Part shown: positions 1-7,126 of the stretch, in pieces
Numbering within the stretch: the first letter of the stretch is position 1
How the letters are laid out: each line of letters opens with the position of its first letter
Assembly: GCA_021161995.1 (NCBI GenBank)
Contig: JAGGZO010000077.1
Span: 1-15,901 of the forward strand
DNA: 15,901 nt
Reading direction: 5' to 3'
Source: Candidatus Aenigmatarchaeota archaeon
GTDB taxonomy: Archaea; Aenigmatarchaeota; Aenigmatarchaeia; CG10238-14; SpSt-28
Notes under the pieces: generated by a model
Database searches by the model: none
What the model saw: the letters and a program-made list of their open reading frames with translations, nothing else
What the model was told of the DNA's origin: nothing
Program-made: the position numbers and the translations under genes

Positions 1-584
1 CTACTAGATAATTCTCTAATATCAACAGGTTTTCTTATGTTATCACCCAATATTTTTTCTATTTTTTTAACTGTCTCCAAGCTGGGTTTATTAATACCTT
101 TCTCTATCTCATACAGACATTTTTTAGAAATACCAATAGCGTTCGCTAATTTAGTCAAACTATATCCTTTAGAAACTCGAAGTTCTCTCAATTTATTTGT
201 ATCAATATAGCACAGCTTTTTGACTTTATACACATAAGAGTCGAAGCCATGACTATCTTTTATCATGGAAACAAAAGTCGAGGGAGTAACTACAACTATA
301 CCAAATCTAAAGTAGATCATTCTATCTGAAAATCTAACTCTCGAATCACCAAAAGAAATAACAACTGGTACCGCATCAAAGATCTTAGATATTTTAATCA
401 AATCATCGGCAATCTGTTTTTCTAGAGAATCGACATTAAGATAAACTTTTATTATAAACGACTTATCTCTCTTACTAGCAAAAATATCAAAACTATAGCT
501 AGAACTAGTAAAAACCTTATAACCCTTTGATTTAAGAGCTGAACAAATATAGCCCAATATATCCTCTCTAGCAGCAATATCCAT
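1..584 (-). CDS. Archaeal XRE-family HTH regulator, COG1395-like (N-terminal 194 residues, runs off the window)
   Basis: The frame opens with ATG at 584 and stays open to base 1, giving 194 residues with no stop. Residues 132-179 form a clear XRE/HTH_3 helix-turn-helix (LRELRVSKGYSLTKLANAIG followed by ISKKCLYEIEKG). Residues 1-110 form an alpha/beta domain with the run FDIFASKRDKSFIIKVYLNV near residues 32-51. This order, a globular N-terminal domain followed by a central HTH, matches the conserved archaeal putative HTH-type regulators of COG1395, which are about 300 residues long, so roughly a third is missing. The N-terminal domain vaguely recalls a nuclease fold, but it has I-I-K where an active enzyme would have E-x-K; any catalytic role is doubtful. 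A TATA-like element at 601-617 lies about 25 bases before the ATG, so the message is probably leaderless. It diverges from the tRNA gene. Its target genes cannot be told from the sequence. Confidence 0.8.
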   Translation of the reverse strand, partial: MDIAAREDILGYICSALKSKGYKVFTSSSYSFDIFASKRDKSFIIKVYLNVDSLEKQIADDLIKISKIFDAVPVVISFGDSRVRFSDRMIYFRFGIVVVTPSTFVSMIKDSHGFDSYVYKVKKLCYIDTNKLRELRVSKGYSLTKLANAIGISKKCLYEIEKGINKPSLETVKKIEKILGDNIRKPVDIRELSS

Positions 585-600
585 GATTGTTTGTAATAAA

Positions 601-617
601 AAATTAAATTTAAAAGT
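601..617. promoter_or_regulatory. Shared AT-rich element, probable divergent promoter for the regulator (minus) and tRNA-Ile (plus)
   Basis: The element is AAATTAAATTTAAAAG, nearly symmetric. Read leftward, its TATA-like core is about 25 bases before the regulator ATG at 584. Read rightward, TTTAAAAG at 609-616 is about 26 bases before roughly base 638, just ahead of the mature tRNA 5' end at 643. Archaeal TATA boxes sit about 26 bases before the start site, so one element fits both genes. No transcription data are available. Confidence 0.5.
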
Positions 618-642
618 TGTCTATTATACATTATTTAGGATT

Positions 643-737
643 GGGCCGGTAGCTCAGCCTGGTAGAGCGCTCGCCTTATATGGCGCGCTGTCGCTTGAGA
701 CAGCGAGTGGTCGCAGGTTCGAATCCTGCCCGGCCCA
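643..737 (+). tRNA. tRNA-Ile(UAU) with a 21-nt bulge-helix-bulge intron at 37/38
   Basis: Acceptor strands GGGCCGG (643-649) and CCGGCCC (730-736) pair fully, with discriminator A at 737 and no encoded CCA. The D stem is GCTC/GAGC (652-655/665-668), the anticodon stem CTCGC/GCGAG (670-674/703-707) and the T arm GCAGG-TTCGAAT-CCTGC (713-729). The anticodon stem pairs only if 681-701 is removed. CTTA (675-678) pairs with TGAG (696-699) to make a 4-bp helix flanked by 3-nt bulges TAT (679-681) and ACA (700-702). This is a canonical archaeal splicing motif that cuts after 680 and after 701. The spliced loop is CTTATAA, so the anticodon at 677-679 is TAT, reading AUA. The rest closely resembles archaeal tRNA-Ile. 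Most archaea read AUA with an agmatidine-modified CAU tRNA instead, so this is a notable variant. Confidence 0.93.
681..701 (+). other. tRNA intron (BHB type)
   Basis: This 21-nt segment interrupts the anticodon loop between tRNA positions 37 and 38, the usual archaeal site. The BHB fold leaves a small intron hairpin, GGCG (682-685) with CGCT (692-695, one G-T pair) and a 6-nt loop. An alternative 7-bp hairpin, 686-692 with 699-705, would compete with it and with the anticodon stem. Confidence 0.85.
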
Positions 738-814
738 TTAAACAAGCTATTATAAGCATGGTATCAAGATAAGTTTTAGAAAAGTTTGTTTTCGGGGCCT
801 TGTTTTGCATTATG
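738..814. other. Intergenic spacer with a direct repeat around a G-rich core
   Basis: The spacer lies between the tRNA and the promoter of the Lrp gene. TTGTTTT occurs at 786-792 and again at 800-806, flanking CGGGGCC at 793-799, a conspicuous GC island in AT-rich sequence. It could be a regulator site or part of an origin element near orc1/cdc6. It does not match a classical ORB closely, so no firm assignment is made. Confidence 0.3.
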
Positions 815-831
815 AGAAGTTTTTAATATTT
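815..831 (+). promoter_or_regulatory. Probable BRE/TATA promoter of the lrp-orc1-infB genes
   Basis: The sequence GAAGTTTTTAATATTTA has a purine-rich BRE-like start and a TATA-like core centred near 824. That is about 25 bases before the ATG at 849, which predicts a leaderless transcript. No Shine-Dalgarno sequence precedes the ATG, which agrees. Confidence 0.6.
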
Positions 832-848
832 ATTTCTCTAAGGCAATT

Positions 849-1253
849 ATGGATAAGGTTGACGCAACAATACTAAAAATGCTTGAAAAAAATGCCAGGG
901 TTCCATTCTCTAAAATAGCTGATGTATTAAAAATTTCTGAAAGTACTGTTAGAAAAAGGGTTAAAAAACTCATTAAAGAAGGTTACATAAAAAGATTTAC
1001 AATTGAATATGGCAAAAGTGCGAACGTAATATCTCTAATAAAGGTCAAAACAGATATAAACATCAATTTTGTTGCAAACAAAATAGCGAATACAAAAAAC
1101 GTTAGAAAAGTTTATACTGTTACTGGTGAGTATGATATAATAGCATTCATTTCTGCTGAAAATCCAATTGAAATAAACAACACAATAAACACGATAAGGA
1201 ACATGAAAGGTGTAGAAGGTTCTCTCTCATTTTTTGTATTAAAAACATTTTAG
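849..1253 (+). CDS. Lrp/AsnC-family transcriptional regulator
   Basis: This 134-residue protein has the full Lrp/AsnC layout. Residues 1-50 are an N-terminal winged helix (DATILKMLEKNARVPFSKIA, then ISESTVRKRVKKLIKEGYI). Residues 60-134 form a RAM/AsnC ligand-binding and oligomerisation domain, including the conserved stretch VYTVTGEYDIIAFI. Members usually form dimers to octamers and bind DNA, often in response to amino acids. The ligand cannot be deduced here. The ATG follows a good TATA box at leaderless distance. The stop is 23 bases before the orc1/cdc6 ATG, with no convincing separate promoter, so the two are probably co-transcribed. Family assignment is firm; autoregulation and control of the replication gene are inferences. 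Confidence 0.92.
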   Translation: MDKVDATILKMLEKNARVPFSKIADVLKISESTVRKRVKKLIKEGYIKRFTIEYGKSANVISLIKVKTDININFVANKIANTKNVRKVYTVTGEYDIIAFISAENPIEINNTINTIRNMKGVEGSLSFFVLKTF

Positions 1254-1276
1254 ATTTTTAACGACAGATTTTGTTT

Positions 1277-2311
1277 ATGAACGTAAATAGAATTTATTTA
1301 TCATCGGATTACTTACCAAAATTACTTCCACACAGAGAGAATCAGATAAAATTATTAGCAAAGAAAATCGAAAATTTTGTAAAACATGGTATCGAATCAA
1401 ATATATTCATTTATGGATCGCAAGGCATAGGAAAAACCGCAACCGTTAAATTTGTTTCTAAACTAGCAGAAGAAAACTATAACATAAAATGTATATACAT
1501 AAACTGCTGGAAAAACAATACCGAAGCATCTGTTCTCTATGAAATAAACAAACAACTAGGTATAATAACACATAGAAGAGGATTGAGCACAGATGAACTA
1601 TTCGATAGATTTATCGAAGGTTTAACGAAGATAGCGAAAAGAGTTTGTATTATCATGGATGAAATCGATAAATTAGAAAAGAGAGAGAATCTGCTCTACA
1701 AATTTTCTAGATTGGATGAAACCGGCAATAAACCTTTATTCATTTTCATTGCAAACAAAAAAGATATATTCAGATTACTCGATCCAAGGATACAGAGCAG
1801 TATGTTTTTAGATGAAATAGAATTCAAAAAATATGCACTAGATGAACTTAAAGATATTTTTGATGAAAGAATCAAACTAGCTTTTGAAAATTATGAAGCT
1901 GGTTGTTCACTATTGGTTGCTAACTATTCATTCAATCACGAAAGCGATGTTAGATATGGTCTGAAACTTTTATTAAGAGCTTCTTACATAGCTGAAGACG
2001 AAAATACGAAAAAGCTAAAAGTGGAACACATTAAAAAAGCTATGAAAGAGATTGATGATATGGACCCGAAAAAAGAAAGTATGATTAAGCAACTGAAAAA
2101 AGAATTAGTTGATATAATTGGTTTACTGAAAGAAGAAAATGGTATAACTACAACATCAAAGCTATTCGAAAAATACAGAACAATTTATCCAATAACTGTA
2201 AGAACGTTCAGGAACTACCTGAAAAAATTAAAGGAAAGTGGAATAATAGAAATAGAAGAACATAGAGGAGGTGAAAGAGGAAGTAAATTTTTCGTTAAGT
2301 TAAAGGTGTAG
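1277..2311 (+). CDS. cdc6: Orc1/Cdc6 replication initiator
   Basis: This 344-residue AAA+ origin-binding and helicase-loading protein has all the expected motifs. The N-terminal run YLPKLLPHRENQI is typical of the family. Walker A is GSQGIGKT at residues 47-54, and Walker B is CIIMDEID. Sensor 1 is near FIFIANKKD. Sensor 2 is near SDVRYGLKLLLRA, with Ser where many members have Gly-Asp-x-Arg. A winged-helix domain fills the last 80 residues. I chose ATG 1277 over an in-frame TTG at 1271 because ATG gives the normal N-terminus; neither has a Shine-Dalgarno sequence. The gene lies between lrp and infB, 3 bases before the latter. Archaeal origins often adjoin this gene, but no clear set of origin boxes was found here. 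Confidence 0.93.
   Translation: MNVNRIYLSSDYLPKLLPHRENQIKLLAKKIENFVKHGIESNIFIYGSQGIGKTATVKFVSKLAEENYNIKCIYINCWKNNTEASVLYEINKQLGIITHRRGLSTDELFDRFIEGLTKIAKRVCIIMDEIDKLEKRENLLYKFSRLDETGNKPLFIFIANKKDIFRLLDPRIQSSMFLDEIEFKKYALDELKDIFDERIKLAFENYEAGCSLLVANYSFNHESDVRYGLKLLLRASYIAEDENTKKLKVEHIKKAMKEIDDMDPKKESMIKQLKKELVDIIGLLKEENGITTTSKLFEKYRTIYPITVRTFRNYLKKLKESGIIEIEEHRGGERGSKFFVKLKV
2265..2274 (+). promoter_or_regulatory. Perfect Shine-Dalgarno-like sequence inside cdc6, no start codon in range
   Basis: GAGGAGGTGA is complementary to the full archaeal anti-Shine-Dalgarno core, but it encodes Arg-Gly-Gly-Glu of cdc6 and no start codon follows within 15 bases. It could slow ribosomes about 40 bases before the infB start and aid coupling. 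It may equally be a by-product of an RGGERG motif. Confidence 0.3.
2304..2308 (+). promoter_or_regulatory. Ribosome binding site of infB
   Basis: AGGTG sits inside the last codons of cdc6, 6 bases before the infB ATG at 2315. It supports that start and translation of infB from a message shared with cdc6. Confidence 0.65.
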
Positions 2312-2314
2312 AAC

Positions 2315-4048
2315 ATGGAAAAGATTAGATCTCCGATAGTAACAACAATGGGTCACATAGATCATGGAAAAACTTCTATTCTAGATAGAATAAGAAATAC
2401 TAATGTTACTCGAACTGAAGCAGGAGAAATAACTCAACATATATCATCTAGTTTTGTCCCATTAGAAACAATAAAGAAGATTGCTGGAAGTTTGATGAAA
2501 AAATTCAACTTCGATCCAAAGTTTCCAGGTTTGTTGTTCATAGATACACCTGGTCATGCTGCATTTGTTAATCTAAGAAAAAGAGGGGGTAGTGTAGCAG
2601 ATATAGCTCTGTTGGTTATAGACATAAACGAAGGTATAAAGGAGCAAACTGAAGAATCCATAAAAGTTTTGAAAATGTACAAAACACCATTCGTAGTTGC
2701 GTTGAATAAAATAGATAAAATACAAGGTTGGAAACCAACAGGTTCGCTTTCGTTTTTAGAAGCGATCTCAAAACAGAAAGGGGATACAAAAATGATTCTA
2801 GAACAAAAATTATATGAAATAGTTGGTCAATTAGCAGAATATGGATTTGAATCTGAACGTTTTGACAGAGTATATGACTTTACTAAGCAAGTTGCTCTTA
2901 TACCAACAAGCGCTAAAACAGGTGAGGGAATAGCAGAAATATTACTTTTGCTCGCCGGTTTATCACAAAAATTCCTAGGTGAAAGACTAAAACTATCTGA
3001 TATTGGAAGGGGGGTTGTGCTAGAAATTAAAGAAATGAGAGGATTAGGATTAGTAATGGATTCTATACTGTTTGATGGTGTAATAAAAAGAAATGATAGA
3101 ATCGTTATCGGCGGAGTAGAGCCTGTAGTGACTAAAATAAAAGCATTACTCGTTCCTAGGCCATTACAAGACATAAGAATAGAGAAAAAGTTTAAACAAA
3201 TGAATGAAGTTATAGCTGCCGCTGGTGTGAGAATAGTAGCGAATGGTTTAGAAAATGTTATACCAGGTGCACCATTCAGAGTTGTTAGAGAAAGTGATGA
3301 CTTGAATTCTGTTATAAAAGAAGTTCAAGCTGAAATAGGCGAAGTGCAATTCAAAAGAGAGAGTGAAGGTGTTGTTATAAAAGCAGATACTCTTGGTTCG
3401 TTAGAAGCATTAATAAAAATGCTAGAAAATGAAAACATACCAATAAAGAAAGCAGAAGTTGGCAAATTAACAAAAGAAGATTTTGTTTTCGCAGACTTAA
3501 ACGATAAAGAAGAATACAGAGCTATACTGATGTTTAACGTAGTTCCAACAGACGAAAACAAAAAAATGGCAAACGACTACAAAATAAGGATCTTTAGTAG
3601 CAACGTGATTTACAGAATAATCGAGGAATATAAAGAATGGTTGATTGAGATAAGAGAAAGAAGAATTCAAGAAGCTCTAGAGAAGGTAAATAGACCTGTT
3701 GTGGTTAAGGTATTGCCCGATTACATTTTTAGGAGATCTGATCCAGCTATCTTTGGTGCAGAAGTTGTTAAAGGATATCTGAAAAGAGGGACTGAATTGA
3801 AAAGAGAAGATGGAAGAGTAGTTGGTAGAGTCAAAGACATTCAGAAAGAAAATAGGTCAATAGATTCAGCTCTATCCGGAGATAGAGTAGCGATAAGCAT
3901 GGAAGGTGTTATGGTAGGAAGGACTTTTAGAGATAATGCAACATTAACATCAAACATAACAAACAGAGATGTTGTCATTCTAAGAAAGTATGCCGATAGA
4001 CTAACAGAGGATGAAAGAGAGCTGCTAAAAGAATGGGGTTTACTCTAA
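2315..4048 (+). CDS. infB: Translation initiation factor aIF5B (IF-2 family GTPase)
   Basis: aIF5B is the GTPase that promotes ribosomal subunit joining and initiator tRNA placement. The 577-residue length fits the archaeal form, which lacks the long N-terminal extension of bacterial IF2 and eukaryotic eIF5B. GTPase motifs are complete: G1 GHIDHGKT at 13-20, G3 DTPGH at 77-81, G4 NKID at 131-134 and G5 SAKTGEG at 199-205. Domain II follows, then the IF-2 domain III around residues 330-430, and a C-terminal beta barrel for initiator-tRNA contact (RPVVVKVLPDYIFRRSDPAI). No intein interrupts the G domain, as happens in some archaea. The start follows cdc6 by 3 bases with AGGTG 6 bases upstream. 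The stop overlaps the oppositely directed phosphoesterase gene by 9 bases. Confidence 0.96.
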   Translation: MEKIRSPIVTTMGHIDHGKTSILDRIRNTNVTRTEAGEITQHISSSFVPLETIKKIAGSLMKKFNFDPKFPGLLFIDTPGHAAFVNLRKRGGSVADIALLVIDINEGIKEQTEESIKVLKMYKTPFVVALNKIDKIQGWKPTGSLSFLEAISKQKGDTKMILEQKLYEIVGQLAEYGFESERFDRVYDFTKQVALIPTSAKTGEGIAEILLLLAGLSQKFLGERLKLSDIGRGVVLEIKEMRGLGLVMDSILFDGVIKRNDRIVIGGVEPVVTKIKALLVPRPLQDIRIEKKFKQMNEVIAAAGVRIVANGLENVIPGAPFRVVRESDDLNSVIKEVQAEIGEVQFKRESEGVVIKADTLGSLEALIKMLENENIPIKKAEVGKLTKEDFVFADLNDKEEYRAILMFNVVPTDENKKMANDYKIRIFSSNVIYRIIEEYKEWLIEIRERRIQEALEKVNRPVVVKVLPDYIFRRSDPAIFGAEVVKGYLKRGTELKREDGRVVGRVKDIQKENRSIDSALSGDRVAISMEGVMVGRTFRDNATLTSNITNRDVVILRKYADRLTEDERELLKEWGLL

Positions 4049-4759
4049 AGAACCTATAAAATGCCCATCACTCGAATATATTTCAGAAGAGAAAAAATCA
4101 CACATCTTTTTTAGTATACCTCCCCATTCATGAAATTCTATACCACCAACATAGTTGTTTATCGGTGGCAATACAACGATTTCTTTTAGTTCAACTTTTC
4201 CATACTTTGTTTTTAGTAACCTCTTATTCGGTTTACAAACTATAAAGACATCTTTTTCAAATTTCTTAGAATCTGATGGAAGTTTTAATTTTGGATGAAG
4301 ATGAGAGCAAAAAGCAATTTTTGATAAAACCACTTTTGCTAAAGGCCAAGAATTTCCATGAAAGAAACCATAGTCACCTAATGAAAAACCACGAGAAGAA
4401 TGTATCCTTATTCTATCAACATCCGATAAGATTTTCTCTAAACCACCATCATGATTTCCTTTTATACAATGTATTACATCTGCTTTAAGTGATGAGAAGA
4501 AATTCTTTATCTTATTTTCTAAAAACATTGGTATGTCACCAATATCGTGTTTTACATCGCCAAGAAAGATCAATGTATCAACTGAGAACTTGCCTATCAA
4601 CACATTTAGTCTATCTGCTAGGTTAGTATAATAATTTGGTATATGAATGCCTTTCTTCCTATACTCGTATTCAATTCCAAAATGTATATCACCTATAACT
4701 ACAGAAGAAATATCTTTTATATATACAACATTCTCATTTTTAACAAACTTATATGACAT
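4040..4759 (-). CDS. Small metallophosphoesterase, COG1407 (PdeM-like), third gene of the mre11-rad50 operon
   Basis: This 239-residue calcineurin-like phosphoesterase carries the metal-binding motifs in order: GDIHFG (D24, H26), GDVKHD (D68), GNHDG (N102, H103), FFHGNSWP (H124) and CSHLHP (H143, H145). The spacing and the HGxxWP and HP signatures point to COG1407. The bacterial relative PdeM is associated with ATP-dependent DNA ligase repair clusters; the archaeal substrate is not established. The last motif reads C-S-H-L-H, where most relatives have Gly-His-x-His. The metal-ligand histidines are kept, so activity is likely. The ATG at 4759 directly abuts the rad50 stop codon, so co-expression with Mre11-Rad50 is nearly certain and a role in processing DNA ends is a reasonable inference. 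The stop lies within the end of infB on the other strand. Confidence 0.88.
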   Translation of the reverse strand: MSYKFVKNENVVYIKDISSVVIGDIHFGIEYEYRKKGIHIPNYYTNLADRLNVLIGKFSVDTLIFLGDVKHDIGDIPMFLENKIKNFFSSLKADVIHCIKGNHDGGLEKILSDVDRIRIHSSRGFSLGDYGFFHGNSWPLAKVVLSKIAFCSHLHPKLKLPSDSKKFEKDVFIVCKPNKRLLKTKYGKVELKEIVVLPPINNYVGGIEFHEWGGILKKMCDFFSSEIYSSDGHFIGSLE

Positions 4760-7126
4760 TCAAACCACTTGAATTACTTTGGTTGGAGAATCTGATATCT
4801 TATCTCTTTCAAACTTATAGATCAACCCACTAATAACATTCTCTAGCTTTTGATCATGAGTTATTATGAATAATTGATCAACAAATTCACTAACCTTAGA
4901 ATTCAACAATTCAGCTAGTTCATTAACCGCGTTTTCATCTAGATTATGTGTCGGTTCATCCAATATCAACCATCTTAAATGAGGTACTAATGCCCTAGCC
5001 ATCGCGATCCTCAAAGCCAATGCAGCAATGGTTCTTTCTCCGCCAGATGCAAAACCATCAACATTTACCCATATTCCACGAGAGTCTTTAAGCTGCAATA
5101 TATAATCATCTTCTGTAGCAAAAAGTCTCAATGCTAGATAGTCTTTATATGGATACAAAACCTTGAAAATCTTATCCATGAAGTAATTCAACGCTTCCAA
5201 GAATTCCTGTCTAACAATCTGTTGTGTTTCCTTTAGAACCTTTTCGAATATCTCAAGATCCTTGAGAATTTTCTCTATCTGAGATATTTCGTTTTTGTAC
5301 TTTTCTAAAAGGTTTTTTTTGTTTTTCAACTCCTCTAATCTTTTTTCTTTTTCACTTTTTACATTCTTTAATCCCATAAGTCTCTCAGAGAGAGAACTTT
5401 CCTTTTTAACTATCTCAATGTATCTTTTTTCCAATTCAGATAGTTCATTCTCATCAAAAGATGATTTTATAGAGTTATACTCTTCAAAATATTTTGCAAT
5501 TTCCATGGACAATTCCTTTAACTTATCCTCTTTTTCCTTCAACTCTTTTACTCTTTCCAAGAGTGATGAAAGTTGAGCTTTTTCTTCTATCTTCTTGTTG
5601 TAAGAATCTTCTAGATTTTTTATTTCATTTTCGATGACTGAAATTTCACTATTTATTCTGGAAATGATCGATGGTAACGACTCTATCTTTAATTTTATTT
5701 CTTCTATTTCTTTCAAAACAGTTTCTTTATCAGAAATACTACTACGTATTATTTCAACGTGTCTATCTATCTCTCTCAATTTTATCAGAGTTGCTTCAAG
5801 ATCGTCTTTTTCTTTTGATAACGTAGTCGAAAGCTTCTTTAGTTCTTCAATCTTACTCTTTTTCTCTTCTATTAATTGATTTTTCCTTTCTTCAGAAAGT
5901 GGAGAATGACAAACCGGACACTCACCCTCACTCTTCATTAACTTATCCAGATTATCATTTTCAATATCTATCATAGAAAGATGTGAAGCTATTTCGTTAA
6001 CTAATTCCCTGATTCTATTCTCTATCTCTAAAGTTTTTTCTTTGTAATTTTCACCAAATTCTTCTATTATTCTTTTTAGTTCGTCTTCTTTTGATCTTAT
6101 CTCATCCAACCTTTTTGTTTTTTCATCCAGTTTTTTCTTTAAAAATTCTATTTCCATCTCAGCAGATGATTTTTCAGTATTTTTCTTCTTGAGTAAATCT
6201 TTTTTAGATTCTATATCGATTTTCAACCTCTCTATGTTTTCAGATAACATCTTCAATCTATCTTGGATACTAAACTCGTTTAATTGAGATGCAAGGGGTT
6301 TCAATTTTTTAATGTCGTTATCTAGTTGATCATAAAGCGATCTTAATCTATTTAGTTCTTTTTCTACTTCATGCAATCTTTCTTTTGATGATTTTAGCTG
6401 ATTTAACCTTGTTGAAATTTTGTCTTTTTCGATAGAAGCCTTCCTGAACTCTTCATTCAGGATGAAAATTTCGTTCTCTATGCTCTTAAGCTCTTCTTCA
6501 AGCAACCTTATCTTTTCATCTATTTTTTCAGATTCTAACTCTCTAACAAAAATCCTCTTTTCCTGAATCTTATTATTCAGTCTACTTCTAACAGTGACAC
6601 ATGTTTTTCTCGCAATTTCTAATTTGTTTATACCGATTATCTTATCTATTTTTTCCTTGCGTTGACCTCTAGGTAAATTCAAAAACAAATCTATCTTATT
6701 CTGATCTGAATATATTATGTTGTAAAACGTATCATAATCTAGCTTCAATATTTTTTGAATAGTTTCGGTTACTCTTGTCGGGTTCGGGGCTTCGATTAAT
6801 TTACCGTTTTCTTTAAGCTCGGCTCTTACAGTTCCAAAACCTTTTCTTATCACTCTTCTAACTGAATATTTTTTATCGTCAATAGAAAATTCGAGAATCA
6901 CTTCTGCTTCATTCTTTTCTATCGGTTTATTCATTATGACATCATCCATCTTTACTTTCTTCGATTGCATATCTGGAAAAGTACCAAACAAAGCAAATGA
7001 AATCGCATCCAAAACAGAAGTCTTACCAGTTCCCATAGCACCAAGTAAAAGATTTACACCACTAGAAAATTTAATATCCGTTTCTACATGCGATCTCCAG
7101 TTTTTTAGATATGTTCTCTCTATCAT
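4760..7126 (-). CDS. rad50: DNA double-strand break repair ATPase Rad50
   Basis: This 788-residue SMC-like ATPase partners Mre11 in sensing and processing DNA ends. The N-terminus MIERTYLKNWRSH is typical of Rad50. Walker A is GAMGTGKT at 29-36. Two long heptad-rich coiled coils, about 180-400 and 410-640, flank the zinc hook CPVC at 403-406. The C-terminal half has the signature ASGGE (693-697, Ala for the usual Leu), Walker B LILDEP with D723/E724, the D-loop region NLDE and the switch H757 in IITHD. Length is slightly below the usual archaeal 850-900 residues, mostly from a shorter coiled coil. I chose ATG 7126 over an in-frame TTG at 7135. The ATG forms an ATGA overlap with the mre11 stop and gives the family's normal N-terminus. 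Confidence 0.95.
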   Translation of the reverse strand: MIERTYLKNWRSHVETDIKFSSGVNLLLGAMGTGKTSVLDAISFALFGTFPDMQSKKVKMDDVIMNKPIEKNEAEVILEFSIDDKKYSVRRVIRKGFGTVRAELKENGKLIEAPNPTRVTETIQKILKLDYDTFYNIIYSDQNKIDLFLNLPRGQRKEKIDKIIGINKLEIARKTCVTVRSRLNNKIQEKRIFVRELESEKIDEKIRLLEEELKSIENEIFILNEEFRKASIEKDKISTRLNQLKSSKERLHEVEKELNRLRSLYDQLDNDIKKLKPLASQLNEFSIQDRLKMLSENIERLKIDIESKKDLLKKKNTEKSSAEMEIEFLKKKLDEKTKRLDEIRSKEDELKRIIEEFGENYKEKTLEIENRIRELVNEIASHLSMIDIENDNLDKLMKSEGECPVCHSPLSEERKNQLIEEKKSKIEELKKLSTTLSKEKDDLEATLIKLREIDRHVEIIRSSISDKETVLKEIEEIKLKIESLPSIISRINSEISVIENEIKNLEDSYNKKIEEKAQLSSLLERVKELKEKEDKLKELSMEIAKYFEEYNSIKSSFDENELSELEKRYIEIVKKESSLSERLMGLKNVKSEKEKRLEELKNKKNLLEKYKNEISQIEKILKDLEIFEKVLKETQQIVRQEFLEALNYFMDKIFKVLYPYKDYLALRLFATEDDYILQLKDSRGIWVNVDGFASGGERTIAALALRIAMARALVPHLRWLILDEPTHNLDENAVNELAELLNSKVSEFVDQLFIITHDQKLENVISGLIYKFERDKISDSPTKVIQVV

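Noticed and set aside
670..710. An intron-less tRNA with a long variable arm
   Set aside because: CTCGC does not pair with the bases directly after a 7-base loop. The BHB intron restores every stem exactly and gives a normal variable region.
5295..5879. Plus-strand reading frames inside rad50
   Set aside because: They are Ser/Phe/Leu-rich antisense shadows of the Glu/Lys-rich coiled coil, with no ribosome binding site or domain.
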